A stretch of DNA of 64,000 bases from JAJPJE01 sp963724985 (GCA_963724985.1 CAVRWV010000022.1:248001-312000); one strand, 5' to 3'. Numbered from the stretch's first letter, positions 53,500-62,315 are shown. Numbers and translations are program-made. The notes: generated from the sequence alone by a model not told the origin.

Positions 53500-55833
53500 C
53501 TACCGCCGTCCGCGTCCGCCGCGATCGCCACCGCGTCCACCGCCGTGGTGACCACCACCACCGCCACGACGTCCACCGCGATCGCCGCCGCGTCCACCAC
53601 CCGGACGAGGTCCGCGATCCGGACGATCCGAGTGCGTTGCGCCTACCGGCTCATCGGCTTCGTTACCCGGCTCCGGATGTCCGCCTTCGAGCGTCACCGG
53701 CTCACCGGCTGGAACCTCGCCGCCTTCTCCACCTTCCATTTTCGCGCGCTGCTCACGCAGAATCGCTTTGCGGGAAAGTCGAATGCGGTTGCCTTCGATC
53801 GATAGCACCTTCACCAGGATCTGATCGCCTTCCTTCAGTTCGTCGCGAATATCCTTGATGCGATGTTCGGCGACTTCGCTGATGTGCAACAGTCCATCGG
53901 TACCAGGCAGAACTTCGACGAACGCTCCGAAGTCAGCCAGACGGGAAACCGTTCCGAGATAGGTCTTCCCTACTTCGGCGGTCGCCGTAATCTCGCCAAT
54001 CATCTTCAGGGCCTTCGCTGCGCCTTCGGCATCGCTCGAGGCAATATTCACCTTGCCGGAATCCTCGACGTCGATCTTCACGCCGGTCTCTTCGATGATG
54101 CCGCGGATAACCTTGCCGCCGGGCCCGATCAAGTCCTTGATCTTGTCCGTCGGAATGTTCAACGTGTAGAAGCGCGGTGCAAATTCAGAAATCTTGGTGC
54201 GCGGCTCGGAGATCACTTCGTTCATCTTTCCAAGAATGAACAGCCGTCCTTCCTTCGCCTGCGCCAGCGCCTCGCGCATGATCTGCGCCGTGATGCCGGT
54301 TACCTTGATATCCATCTGCAGTGCCGTGATACCAGCTTCCGTGCCAGCGACCTTGAAGTCCATGTCGCCGTAGTGATCTTCCGCGCCGGCAATGTCAGTC
54401 AGGATCGCGTATTTCTCGTCTTCCTTCACCAATCCCATCGCCACGCCCGCAACCGGAGCCTTCAAGGGAACGCCAGCATCGAGCAACGACAATGTTCCGC
54501 CGCAGACACTCGCCATCGAAGACGAACCGTTGGATTCCAGAATGTCGGAAACCACGCGCATCGCGTACGGCCAATCGACTTCCGACGGGAGCACCGCAGA
54601 AATCGCGCGCTCCGCCAAGGCACCATGACCGATCTCGCGACGGCCCGGTCCACGCAGGAACGCTACTTCACCGACCGAGAACGGCGGGAAGTTGTAGTGC
54701 AGCATGAAGCGCTTCTTGGCTTCGCCTTCGAAGTGCTCAACGCGCTGCATGTCCTCGCCGGTGCCCAGCGTTGTCGTTACCAGCGCCTGGGTTTCACCGC
54801 GAGTGAAAACAGCTGACCCGTGTGCGCGTGGAAGCACGCTCACTTCACTCCAGATCGAGCGGATCTGATCGAATGCGCGTCCATCGGGACGGCGGCGATC
54901 ATCCACGACCTGCTCGCGGAAGATACGCTCACGCAATGTCTCGTAATATTTCGAAAGCTTGGAGAGCGCCTCGACGTCTTCTTTCGGGATCTCCGCCTTC
55001 AGCGCCGTCTTGATCTCCTTCACCTTCGAGTAGCTTTCCAGCTTCGGATATTTCTCAGTGTTGAGTGCGTCCGCCAGCTGCGCGCCAACCTTCTTCTTCA
55101 ACTGATCGAAGTACGCCTGATCAAACTCAGGCGGTGTTACCGCGCGCTTGGGCTTGCCACCCTTCTGCACCAGTTCGTCAATCGCGGCACAAATCTTCTT
55201 GATTTCCGTATGCGCGAATTCGATCGCCTCGACGATGCTCTCTTCGTCGATTTCGCTGGCGCCGGCTTCGATCATCACGATGCCGTCTTTCGTTCCCGCA
55301 ACCGTCAGGCGCAAGGTTCCTTCGCGCTGTTCGTCGTAGGTCGGGTTCACGAGGAACTGCCCGTCTTTCATTCCAACTCGGACAGCGCCAATCGGCCCCA
55401 GGAATGGAATGTCTGACAAAGCCAGTGCGGCCGAAGCCGCATTGATGCCAACAATATCGGGATCATTCTGCGTATCGGCCGACAATACCAGCGCGATTAC
55501 CTGGGTTTCGTTTTTGAAACCTTCCGCGAACAAAGGTCTGATCGGACGATCGATTAAACGGCTGGTGAGAATTTCGCGCTCGCTCGGACGGCCTTCGCGC
55601 TTGATGAATCCGCCGGGGAATCGTCCGCCGGCATAGGTGTACTCGCGGTAATCAACCGTGAGTGGGAAGAAATCAATTCCTTCCCTGGGGTCGGGACTGG
55701 CCGTTGCTGTTGCCAGTACGACGTTGTCGCCATTCTTGGCGACCACAGAACCGCCTGCCTGCTTGGCAAGCTTTCCGGTTTCGAATGTGATGGATTTACC
55801 ACCGGTAAGTTCTACGGTGACTTCCTGCTTCAT
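53500..55833 (-). CDS. pnp: Polyribonucleotide nucleotidyltransferase (PNPase)
   Basis: 777 residues. Phosphorolytic 3'-5' RNA degradation. Two RNase PH domains (VELTGGKSITFETGKLAKQAGGS; later VSVLPRAHGSAVFTRGETQAL with the phosphate site), a helical linker, a KH domain (IPTDKIKDLIGPGGKVIRGI), and an S1 domain (GTVSRLADFGAFVEVLPGTDG, LLHISEVAEHRIK). The C-terminal tail of about 75 residues is Gly/Arg/His-rich with RGG-like repeats, longer than in E. coli and probably RNA binding. Together with rpsO just upstream it keeps the classical rpsO-pnp order. Confidence 0.97.
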   Translation of the reverse strand: MKQEVTVELTGGKSITFETGKLAKQAGGSVVAKNGDNVVLATATASPDPREGIDFFPLTVDYREYTYAGGRFPGGFIKREGRPSEREILTSRLIDRPIRPLFAEGFKNETQVIALVLSADTQNDPDIVGINAASAALALSDIPFLGPIGAVRVGMKDGQFLVNPTYDEQREGTLRLTVAGTKDGIVMIEAGASEIDEESIVEAIEFAHTEIKKICAAIDELVQKGGKPKRAVTPPEFDQAYFDQLKKKVGAQLADALNTEKYPKLESYSKVKEIKTALKAEIPKEDVEALSKLSKYYETLRERIFREQVVDDRRRPDGRAFDQIRSIWSEVSVLPRAHGSAVFTRGETQALVTTTLGTGEDMQRVEHFEGEAKKRFMLHYNFPPFSVGEVAFLRGPGRREIGHGALAERAISAVLPSEVDWPYAMRVVSDILESNGSSSMASVCGGTLSLLDAGVPLKAPVAGVAMGLVKEDEKYAILTDIAGAEDHYGDMDFKVAGTEAGITALQMDIKVTGITAQIMREALAQAKEGRLFILGKMNEVISEPRTKISEFAPRFYTLNIPTDKIKDLIGPGGKVIRGIIEETGVKIDVEDSGKVNIASSDAEGAAKALKMIGEITATAEVGKTYLGTVSRLADFGAFVEVLPGTDGLLHISEVAEHRIKDIRDELKEGDQILVKVLSIEGNRIRLSRKAILREQRAKMEGGEGGEVPAGEPVTLEGGHPEPGNEADEPVGATHSDRPDRGPRPGGGRGGDRGGRRGGGGGHHGGGRGGDRGGRGRR

Positions 55834-56006
55834 GTGTTTCCTTCTTCCGCACGGTCGCGCACAAGGTCATTGGGAGGCGAAGTCTAGGGCCAGAGATCCC
55901 TGCTTCAACAGCTGTTACCGGCTTTCGGGCAGATGGACTGCGACGAAGAGCCGGTGAACGCACCGGTCCGAGGCGTGTTGTTGGGTCGGTTCGAAATATG
56001 GCAGAG

Positions 56007-56273
56007 CTACTTGCGGATGCCGAGTTTCGAAATGACGCTCTTGTATCGCTCGGAGTCGTATTTCTTGAGGTAATCGAGCAAGCTACGCCGCTTGCTGACC
56101 AGCATGAGGAGACCCCGCCGGGAAGCGTGATCCTTCTTATGCGTCTTAAAGTGCTCCGTCAATTCGGCAATGCGCTCGCTCAGAATCGCGATCTGGACTT
56201 CCGGACTACCCGTATCAGTCGCATGCGTGCGATAGTTGTCGATGACGGTTTTCTTTTGCTCTCTGGCTAACAC
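56007..56273 (-). CDS. rpsO: Ribosomal protein S15
   Basis: 88 residues from a GTG at 56273, chosen because it gives the normal S15 N-terminus (MLAREQKKTVIDNYRTHATDTGSPEVQ) and length; the frame is open 12 codons further but that extension is not S15-like. AAGG stands 4 bases before the GTG. Conserved HFKTHKKDHASRRGLLMLVSKRR binds 16S rRNA and the end LGIRK is typical. Located 173 bases upstream of pnp on the same strand. Confidence 0.96.
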   Translation of the reverse strand: MLAREQKKTVIDNYRTHATDTGSPEVQIAILSERIAELTEHFKTHKKDHASRRGLLMLVSKRRSLLDYLKKYDSERYKSVISKLGIRK

Positions 56274-56458
56274 TGAACCTTGTGCACTCCTGCTAATTTT
56301 TCCAATCAATTTGGTACCCTACGAGACTAACATGCAGGCAGAGGTTCAGTAAAGACAAGCAACAGCAAGGGCTTACAAGTACTACGGGGAAGGCGTCCAA
56401 CCTGATGGCAGAGCGGCACAATCAAACATCTAGCAATAGTTCCTTGGAAGGGCTCCAA

Positions 56459-56845
56459 ATGCAGACCGTGAGGGAGCAAGAGTCGATACTTATCTGTACG
56501 CAGTGCGGGCACATTAATCCGGCTACGAACAAGTTCTGCGGCAACTGCGGAAATGGGTTGGTTTCCATCTTCGACGCACCTCCGTCGAAGACTGTCGATA
56601 ACCGGAAGGTTGTCGATCCGGGGATGGTGACCATGCCTGACCTGACTACTCCCTCACCGGCCGCAAAACCCGAGCCGCCTTCGCCCCGCCCCCAAGTCGT
56701 CTCGCGTGAGACTCCTCGGTCCGTGGCGCCCGAAGCCAAACCGGAACCTCGGCAGGTCTTCCGCGAAGAGCCCGTTTCTACCATCAGCGGCCCGTCATTC
56801 CTTGGTCTGAGTTCTGATCCAACCGCCACCGCCGACTACCTCTGA
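56459..56845 (+). CDS. Zinc-ribbon protein, probably the N-terminal half of a split gene
   Basis: 128 residues from ATG 56459, chosen for GGAAGG upstream; an in-frame ATG at 56405 is an alternative. A zinc ribbon CTQCGHINPATNKFCGNCG (four Cys in CXXC pairs) is followed by a Pro-rich linker and ends SDPTATADYL. The next frame starts at once with EEEPRKGGAFRVLMML, i.e. an acidic patch and membrane helix. As written the stop and next ATG share TGATG, so coupling is possible, but one missing C (CTC-TGATG to CTC-CTGATG) would fuse both into one membrane protein, the more usual layout. Confidence 0.65.
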   Translation: MQTVREQESILICTQCGHINPATNKFCGNCGNGLVSIFDAPPSKTVDNRKVVDPGMVTMPDLTTPSPAAKPEPPSPRPQVVSRETPRSVAPEAKPEPRQVFREEPVSTISGPSFLGLSSDPTATADYL

Positions 56846-57738
56846 TGGAGGAAGAACCCCGAAAAGGCGGGGCTTTCCGCGTCTTGATGATGCTCGCAAT
56901 CCTTGCGCTCATCGTCGTTGGCGCCCTCGAGTGGAGAGCAATTCGAAAAATGGTCGCCGAGCAAGGCGCGAGATTGCAGTCGTCACCAACCACTGAGCAG
57001 GCGCCACCCGCAGCAAGTTCGGACGCGACACCTCCAGCTGCAACCGACGCCGCCCAACCGCCCGCTGCAAGTCCCGGGACCACAACCCCCGCCCCAAACA
57101 CGGGCACCGACATTCAGCAGCAGCATCCACTGGTAGAGATGGATTTGCCCGCTACAGGCCAGGCGCAATCGCAATCTCCGCCACAGCAAGCGGCCCAGCC
57201 GGGAGCGGTTCCTCCTGCAAATCAACCTGCGCCAACGCAGCAGAGTGTTCAGCCTTCTGCCCCAGCGACCCCGCCACCAGCCTCAGGCTCCGCCTCTCAG
57301 TCGCAGGCTGCGCCGCAGGGTCCTACCGCAGGCGTGAAACCGAACAATGGAGCACGGGTCCAGCGAGCCTCCGACACTCCAGGCAAAGCCCTGACCGCCA
57401 GCCTCCCCGCAAAACAGGTTCAGGAGCCCGCAAAGGATCCGAGCGTTGTTGCCGCCGAGAAATACCTGTATGGACCGTCGCGCAACTGCACCGCAGCTCG
57501 CAGCCTGCTTGAGCAGGCCGCCGGACGACAAAATCCTAGCGCGATGTCACACCTGGGAGCGATGTACGCGACCGGACAGTGCGTTTCAGCCGATAAGACT
57601 CTGGCTTACATCTGGTTCAGCCGCGCCTACGATGTAAATCCTGAAAACCAATGGTTGGAGAAGAACCTGACAATGCTCTGGCGTGATATGTCGTCTTCCG
57701 AGCGTCAGGTCGTACTGAAAGCCAAAAGCGGCAGATAG
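56845..57738 (+). CDS. Membrane protein with Pro/Ala/Gln-rich linker and Sel1-like C-terminus
   Basis: 297 residues. An acidic start, one membrane helix (VLMMLAILALIVVGALEW, about residues 13-30), a 150-residue low-complexity linker of Pro, Ala, Gln and Thr, and a folded end with a Sel1/TPR-like repeat: CTAARSLLEQAAGRQNPSAMSHLGAMYATGQCVSADKTLAYIWFSRAYDV. Such repeats mediate protein contacts. The C-terminal part would lie outside the cytoplasm if the zinc ribbon of the preceding gene, perhaps the same polypeptide, is inside. No function known. Confidence 0.7.
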   Translation: MEEEPRKGGAFRVLMMLAILALIVVGALEWRAIRKMVAEQGARLQSSPTTEQAPPAASSDATPPAATDAAQPPAASPGTTTPAPNTGTDIQQQHPLVEMDLPATGQAQSQSPPQQAAQPGAVPPANQPAPTQQSVQPSAPATPPPASGSASQSQAAPQGPTAGVKPNNGARVQRASDTPGKALTASLPAKQVQEPAKDPSVVAAEKYLYGPSRNCTAARSLLEQAAGRQNPSAMSHLGAMYATGQCVSADKTLAYIWFSRAYDVNPENQWLEKNLTMLWRDMSSSERQVVLKAKSGR

Positions 57739-57750
57739 CATTTTGGGTGT

Positions 57751-57809
57751 CCCATTCAAGCCTGCTTTTGGTGGGTGGCCCATTCAATCCTTCTTTTGGC
57801 TTGAGTGGG
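57751..57809. repeat. Palindromic repeat element, copies 2 and 3 in tandem
   Basis: Copy 2 (57751-57775) has the left arm CCCATTCAAGCC but its right arm has lost CTTGAG. Copy 3 (57779-57809) is complete: CCCATTCAATCC, 7-base loop, GGCTTGAGTGGG. Both match the element at 49887. They fill the gap between convergent genes. Confidence 0.8.
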
Positions 57810-57825
57810 GTAGTGGTGAGAAATG

Positions 57826-57853
57826 AAAAGCCCGGTCAATGACGGGGCTTTTT
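57826..57853. terminator. Bidirectional terminator between convergent genes
   Basis: AAAAGCCC (57826-57833) pairs with GGGCTTTT (57845-57852), with an inner GTC/GAC pair and a T run on either strand. It can end both the Sel1-like gene (rightward) and the kor operon (leftward). Confidence 0.8.
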
Positions 57854-57875
57854 GCTGACCGGAATCCCTAATCAC

Positions 57876-58472
57876 TCAACCATTGAGCGTAGTGACCACG
57901 TCCTCAATCTGACGGGGCGCTGTTTCTCCGGTCAGCTTATTAAGACCAAAATCGTATCCCTGATCGAAGGCTTTCAAATTCAGCTCTTTGAAACTCGCCG
58001 GTACAGAATCCCCAATGGCAGAGCGCAACGCCTCCACACTCAGTACCTTCGAGACGGCCCCAAAGAATCCCACCATCACTGAGTTCAGCACCATGCGCTT
58101 GCCCAAGCCTTCGGCGATGCGTGTCGCCGGACAGCTGAACACCCGCGTCGCCGCCGAGATGTTCGAAACGCGTACCAGATCCTGCTCCACCAGCAGAAGC
58201 CCGTTCGGCTTCAGCTCGGGCGCGAACTTGTTATACGCCTCCTGCGACATCACCATCATGATGTCCGGCCGCGTCACGTAGGGATACAGAATCGGGTTGT
58301 CTGAGAGGATCACCTGCGCGCTGCACGCTCCGCCACGCGCCTCCGGACCGAAGTTCTGTGTCATCGTCGCAAAACCATTCTCGTAGATCGAGGCGGCCTT
58401 GCCGATCACGATGGCCGACAGAATCACGCCCTGCCCTCCAAATCCTGCAACGCGGATCTCTGTTAGCTGCAT
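57876..58472 (-). CDS. korC: 2-oxoacid:ferredoxin oxidoreductase gamma subunit
   Basis: 198 residues from ATG 58472 (GAGGAGG upstream). Gamma domain pattern: EIRVAGFGGQGVILSAIVIGKAA, ATMTQNFGPEARGGACSAQVILSD, and SVMVGFFGAVSKVL. Fourth gene of the kor cluster; its start lies 10 bases inside korB. Oxidises 2-oxoglutarate (or another 2-oxoacid) with CoA, passing electrons to ferredoxin. A terminator follows. Confidence 0.9.
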   Translation of the reverse strand: MQLTEIRVAGFGGQGVILSAIVIGKAASIYENGFATMTQNFGPEARGGACSAQVILSDNPILYPYVTRPDIMMVMSQEAYNKFAPELKPNGLLLVEQDLVRVSNISAATRVFSCPATRIAEGLGKRMVLNSVMVGFFGAVSKVLSVEALRSAIGDSVPASFKELNLKAFDQGYDFGLNKLTGETAPRQIEDVVTTLNG

Positions 58473-59383
58473 AAGCCCTCCTCGCACCCACTCGCTGGCT
58501 CTTGCTCGCTCTCGGCACACTCGGCTGCGACTGGATCCACATATCGCGAGCCCAGCGTGTTCTGCATCTGCTCGCGCAGCAACTCCCGATACTCGTGGCG
58601 GGTACGATCGACGAACTTGCCGACTACAATTTCACCCTGTTTATCGAGTCCGACTTCGCTCGTCGGCGCGCCGTTCTTCACCTTGCTCTTTTCCTTGTAG
58701 TACTTCATCGTGTCGAGACCGTCGCCCATCTTGTTGCGCCGCTGATACAGCGTCGGGCAAGGCGAGATGATTTCGATGAAACAGAAGCCTGGTTTCTGGA
58801 AGATCTCGGCAATCGCGCGCGAAAGCTGTCGCACGTGATAAGTCGTCCATCGTGCTACATAAACTGCTCCTGCGGCTTCCACCAGGTGCGGCAGATTGAA
58901 ACTCGTGTCGAACGTGCCGTAAGGATTCGTGGAAGTGATCACATCGGCGGGTGTGGTCGGCGCCGTTTGGCCTCCCGTCATGGCATAAATCAGATTATTA
59001 ACGCAGATGACTTTCAGATCGACGTTCCGCCGGGCGGCATGGATCAGGTGATTACCGCCAATCGCGGAAAGATCGCCATCCCCCGAGTACACCACCACCT
59101 GCAGCTTGGGATTCGCCAGCTTTAGCCCAGTCGCGAACGGAATCGCGCGACCATGCGTAGTGTGAAATGAATCAAGGCGGACATAACCAGCAACTCGTCC
59201 CGAGCACCCAATCCCCGAAACAATTGCCAGATTGTCGAGATCGACCTTGGCATCGATCAGCGCTCGCGTGAAGCAATTCACCGTTGTGCCGATTCCGCAG
59301 CCCGGGCACCAAATGTGCGGCATGCGATCTGTTCTGAGGAACTGCTCAACCGGATTGGCCGGAGCTATCGTAGTCAAACTCAT
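58463..59383 (-). CDS. korB: 2-oxoacid:ferredoxin oxidoreductase beta subunit
   Basis: 306 residues. Thiamine diphosphate-binding subunit: WCPGCGIGTTVNCF with Cys residues for a [4Fe-4S] cluster, SGIGCSGRVAGYVRLDSFHTTHGR, and the ThDP motif VVYSGDGDLSAIGGNHLIHAARRN to VNNLIYAMTGGQTAPTTP. KorB-type by the separate alpha and beta chains and HTTHGRAIPFATG. ATG overlaps the korA stop by four bases (ATGA), so translation is coupled. Confidence 0.93.
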   Translation of the reverse strand: MSLTTIAPANPVEQFLRTDRMPHIWCPGCGIGTTVNCFTRALIDAKVDLDNLAIVSGIGCSGRVAGYVRLDSFHTTHGRAIPFATGLKLANPKLQVVVYSGDGDLSAIGGNHLIHAARRNVDLKVICVNNLIYAMTGGQTAPTTPADVITSTNPYGTFDTSFNLPHLVEAAGAVYVARWTTYHVRQLSRAIAEIFQKPGFCFIEIISPCPTLYQRRNKMGDGLDTMKYYKEKSKVKNGAPTSEVGLDKQGEIVVGKFVDRTRHEYRELLREQMQNTLGSRYVDPVAAECAESEQEPASGCEEGLCS

Positions 59384-60537
59384 TTCGCCGCCTCCAGGAT
59401 GGCGTCCAGAATCTGCTCAGGCCGGTGAACACTTCCTCCGGCGTGCGTGACGGAAACCGTTCGCGCCTGGCCTCCTGCTGCGCGCTCCACTTCCAGTACC
59501 ACTTGCCCCAGGTTCAGCTCAGGCACAACAAACGCACTGACTCGCTTCGCCAGCGTCCGAATCAGTTGCTCAGGAAATGGCCATACAGTCATCAACCGCA
59601 GTTTGCCAACGCGGATGCCGCGAGCGCGCGCCATCTCGATTCCCCTCTGCGCCACGCGCGAAGTGATTCCATACGAAACCACCACCACTTCGGCGTCTTC
59701 CAGATTCTCTGCCTCGTACAGTCCTATCTGCCGATTCGCCGCATCGATCTTCGATTTAAGGCGCCGCACCAGCTTGTCCTGCACCGGTGGTGTCATCGCC
59801 GGATAGCCACGTTCATCATGCGTCAGCCCCGTGACATGGAACCGATAGCCTTCGCCCGCGTGTACCATCTCCGGCACACCGTCCTCGCAGGGCTCGTATG
59901 GCAAGAATTCCTCCGGCGACTTCTTCGTATGTCGCCGCGGTTCTACATGAATCTTTTCCGCGTCGGGGATGATCACCTTCTCCGTCATGTGCCCGACCAC
60001 TTCGTCCATCATCACCATCACCGGAACACGATATTTTTCCGAAAGATTAAAAGCGGTGATCGTCAGGTCGAAGCATTCCTGCGGCGAATTCGGGCAGAGC
60101 GCGATCAGCGAATAATCGCCGTGCGAGCCCCAGCGTGCCTGCATCATGTCTGACTGCGCCGGAAGCGTGGGCAACCCCGTCGACGGTCCGCCGCGCTGCA
60201 CGTCGATGAACACGCATGGCGTCTCCGTCATCACGGCATAGCCAATGTGTTCCATCATCAGCGAAAATCCTGGGCCGGAAGTCACCGTGAAGGCTTTTGC
60301 GCCTCCCCAGACCGCTCCCTGGATCGCGATCGATGCAGCCAGTTCGTCTTCCATCTGTATGAAAGTTCCGCCAACGGTCGGAATACGAGAGGAAAAGCGT
60401 TCGACAATTTCTGTCGAAGGCGTAATCGGATAACCGGCGGAAAAACGTGCGCCTGCTGCAAGAGCTCCCTCACAGCAGGCGTGATCTCCGTCGATAAAGT
60501 GGGTTCCGGTCAGAACCCCACGTGGATCGGCATTCAT
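59380..60537 (-). CDS. korA: 2-oxoacid:ferredoxin oxidoreductase alpha subunit
   Basis: 385 residues. Pyrimidine-binding subunit: ARFSAGYPITPSTEIVERF, FIQMEDELAASIAIQGAVWGGAKAFTVTSGPGFSLM, CVFIDVQRGGPSTGLPT, and the C-terminal transketolase-C-like domain VVVVSYGITSRVAQRGIEMAR. The gamma domain is a separate gene, as in KorA rather than PorA or fused forms. Gap of two bases after the ferredoxin gene. Likely feeds the TCA cycle with low-potential electrons, oxidatively or in reverse. Confidence 0.93.
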   Translation of the reverse strand: MNADPRGVLTGTHFIDGDHACCEGALAAGARFSAGYPITPSTEIVERFSSRIPTVGGTFIQMEDELAASIAIQGAVWGGAKAFTVTSGPGFSLMMEHIGYAVMTETPCVFIDVQRGGPSTGLPTLPAQSDMMQARWGSHGDYSLIALCPNSPQECFDLTITAFNLSEKYRVPVMVMMDEVVGHMTEKVIIPDAEKIHVEPRRHTKKSPEEFLPYEPCEDGVPEMVHAGEGYRFHVTGLTHDERGYPAMTPPVQDKLVRRLKSKIDAANRQIGLYEAENLEDAEVVVVSYGITSRVAQRGIEMARARGIRVGKLRLMTVWPFPEQLIRTLAKRVSAFVVPELNLGQVVLEVERAAGGQARTVSVTHAGGSVHRPEQILDAILEAAK

Positions 60538-60539
60538 TT

Positions 60540-60773
60540 CTAAGTCTCCGATGCTGGGGGCACATCACGGTGCCCGAAGATCGCAAAATCGGGACAGAAC
60601 ATTCCACATAGATCACAACCGCTGCACTTCTCCGGGTTGATCACATGGGGTGGATGGTATCCCTTGGAATTAAAAGCGGTGGAGAGAGCCAGAACCTTGG
60701 TCGGACAGAACTCAACGCAAAAACCGCAGGCTTTACAGCGCTCCACTTCGATTACGACGTTACCTTTTGCCAT
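60540..60773 (-). CDS. korD: Ferredoxin-like 2[4Fe-4S] subunit of the kor complex
   Basis: 77 residues. Two cluster motifs: CKACGFCVEFCP and CSGCDLCGMFCP, each CX2CX2CX3C. First gene of the order korD-korA-korB-korC; serves as the electron-accepting subunit of the 2-oxoacid oxidoreductase. Upstream of it, about 210 bases away, lies a CRP/FNR-like site. Confidence 0.92.
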   Translation of the reverse strand: MAKGNVVIEVERCKACGFCVEFCPTKVLALSTAFNSKGYHPPHVINPEKCSGCDLCGMFCPDFAIFGHRDVPPASET

Positions 60774-60981
60774 TCGAACCTCGACGGGGTGGCCGGCTAA
60801 GGCCGGTGTTTCACCCGGGTCAGGCAGTTTGATTTGTGCCCCCCGCGCTGACTTCCTGCTGTCGCGCGGCGCAAGGCACGTAGTCTGGATTTGAACTGAC
60901 GGCAGGAAAGAGCGCCTGGCGTTCCCTATGGCGCCATCCCCAGCACGCGGTTGATTGTGCGCGTGGCATGTTGCAGGGGGG

Positions 60982-60998
60982 TATGACGTAAATCACAA
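60982..60998 (-). promoter_or_regulatory. CRP/FNR-like site upstream of the kor operon
   Basis: Read leftward: TTGTGA-TTTACG-TCATA, a TGTGA half-site, 6-base spacer and an imperfect TCAYA half-site. Located between the 3' end of the hypothetical gene at 61038 and korD, 209 bases before the korD ATG. A Crp/Fnr-family regulator is plausible for an oxygen-sensitive enzyme, but one site is weak evidence. Confidence 0.35.
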
Positions 60999-61037
60999 TT
61001 GGGTGTGAGGTGTGGGCTGAGTCCCGAGACAACCTGC

Positions 61038-61703
61038 CTAGAATCGAGATGCCGAGGCGCAGTCCGCCAGTTCGCGCAGAACGTCGAACATATCGTACCC
61101 GCCATAATGCGTCGTGTGCTCTTCCGAGAGGCTGCTTACCGGAACACTGGCTGCGAAATGAGGCGACGTGCGCCGGAACGATACGGTCAGAAAGTCACTG
61201 TCCCGAGAGGCCACCAGCGCGTTCATCATAGCCGTAATCTCGCGCTGCCAGTCCGTGCGCGTCGTCAGAACAAAGGGCCCGCAGGTCTCGACGCGATCAA
61301 GGCGCGGCTGGCGACGCCGCTTCCGGCCAGAGCGCCCTGACCACCGTTGGTTGTGCACCTCCAGGCTAAACCCGGGCGGGACATCCAGATCGGCTTCGAA
61401 AGTAAGTGTCTCGCGCTGGTTCCTGATTGCACTCAAAAACCAGCTCAACGGCAATTCCCTCGGGACCAGTTGGACAGCCACGGAGCAGTGTCGAAATATC
61501 TCTGGGAACAGGCGAAGCCGGACGTGAAAACGAGACGGACTGATCCAGTGGATCCCGACGATTTGAGCGTGGCCGCCCAGTGCTGATCTGATCTGTTCGA
61601 TGAGCACGCGAGACCGGCGCCGGTTGGTACGAAAAAACCACATGTACCAGACGCCTACCAGCAGAATGCCCGCCGCGATTTCAGCGACAATCGTCCCAGC
61701 CAT
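61038..61703 (-). CDS. Membrane-anchored conserved hypothetical protein
   Basis: 221 residues from ATG 61703. One N-terminal membrane helix (IVAEIAAGILLVGVWYMWFF), a basic stop-transfer patch (RTNRRRSRVL) and a cytosolic domain with conserved-looking blocks: GIHWISPSRFHVRLRLFPEIF, LPPGFSLEVHNQRW-type segment (DVPPGFSLEVHNQRWSGR), REITAMMNALVASRD, and the end VLRELADCASASRF. I think similar proteins occur across Acidobacteria, but no function is known. Alone upstream of the kor region. Confidence 0.65.
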   Translation of the reverse strand: MAGTIVAEIAAGILLVGVWYMWFFRTNRRRSRVLIEQIRSALGGHAQIVGIHWISPSRFHVRLRLFPEIFRHCSVAVQLVPRELPLSWFLSAIRNQRETLTFEADLDVPPGFSLEVHNQRWSGRSGRKRRRQPRLDRVETCGPFVLTTRTDWQREITAMMNALVASRDSDFLTVSFRRTSPHFAASVPVSSLSEEHTTHYGGYDMFDVLRELADCASASRF

Positions 61704-61758
61704 GTTCACAACCACTTTTGATGCACAACTTCCCAAAAGCAGATGTAAATTCTGCGGC

Positions 61759-62229
61759 TTACGTTGGCTTTACCGTAGTTCTTGGCGAGCACAAGCAGAA
61801 GATCAGATATGCCGACGCCAGCAACAGCACGGGCGACGACTCCACTCCCGGAGCTAGACGTCCTAGGTAGAAGCTCGCTGCAATGTGGTTCAGCCCGTTA
61901 AGAGTCATCAAGGCTGCGAGCACCCATGCCATTCATCGAATCCAGCGAGTCCCCGCGCCTTCGTTGCGAAATGCGAACGGAGAAAGCGAAAGCAGCAATA
62001 CGATTGCTAGCAATAATCCAGCAATCCAAGTTCGAAAACTGAATGTCGGAACCGGCAACCACGGCACGTGTTCGCGAATGATCTTGGCATTCGCGTTGTA
62101 CATCGTGAGGAAATCGTGCGCGGCTTCATCCACGACATGAACCGCAAGGGCAAGCGATACCGTGATCCAGCCCAGACCAACGTTGGCTGGCCAGCGAGAG
62201 GAAGATACCTGGTAAGTTGCGGTCTGCAT
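61759..62229 (-). pseudogene. HXXEE-like small membrane protein, interrupted by in-frame TGA
   Basis: From ATG 62229 the frame encodes LAVHVVDEAAHDFLTMYN, a HVVDE (HxxDE) motif like the HXXEE family, and a membrane helix (WIAGLLLAIVLLLSLSPF), then stops at TGA 61935-61933. In the same frame the protein resumes at once with MAWVLAALMTLNGLNHIAASF and further hydrophobic sequence to TAA 61761-61759. Together about 156 residues, a normal size for the family, with NGLNHIAAS as the second conserved block. A single G-to-A change (TGG to TGA) would explain the break. Function unknown. Confidence 0.55.
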
Positions 62230-62315
62230 GCGCAGATTATGCGCTTGCGCATCCAACATCCGGCCCGCCAACTAACGATTTGCCCTGCGCCGCCTTCCCC
62301 CTTCGGCACTGGCCT

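Noticed and set aside
53863..54816. Rightward 317-codon frame over pnp
   Set aside because: Antisense to the PNPase core; chance open frame due to codon bias.
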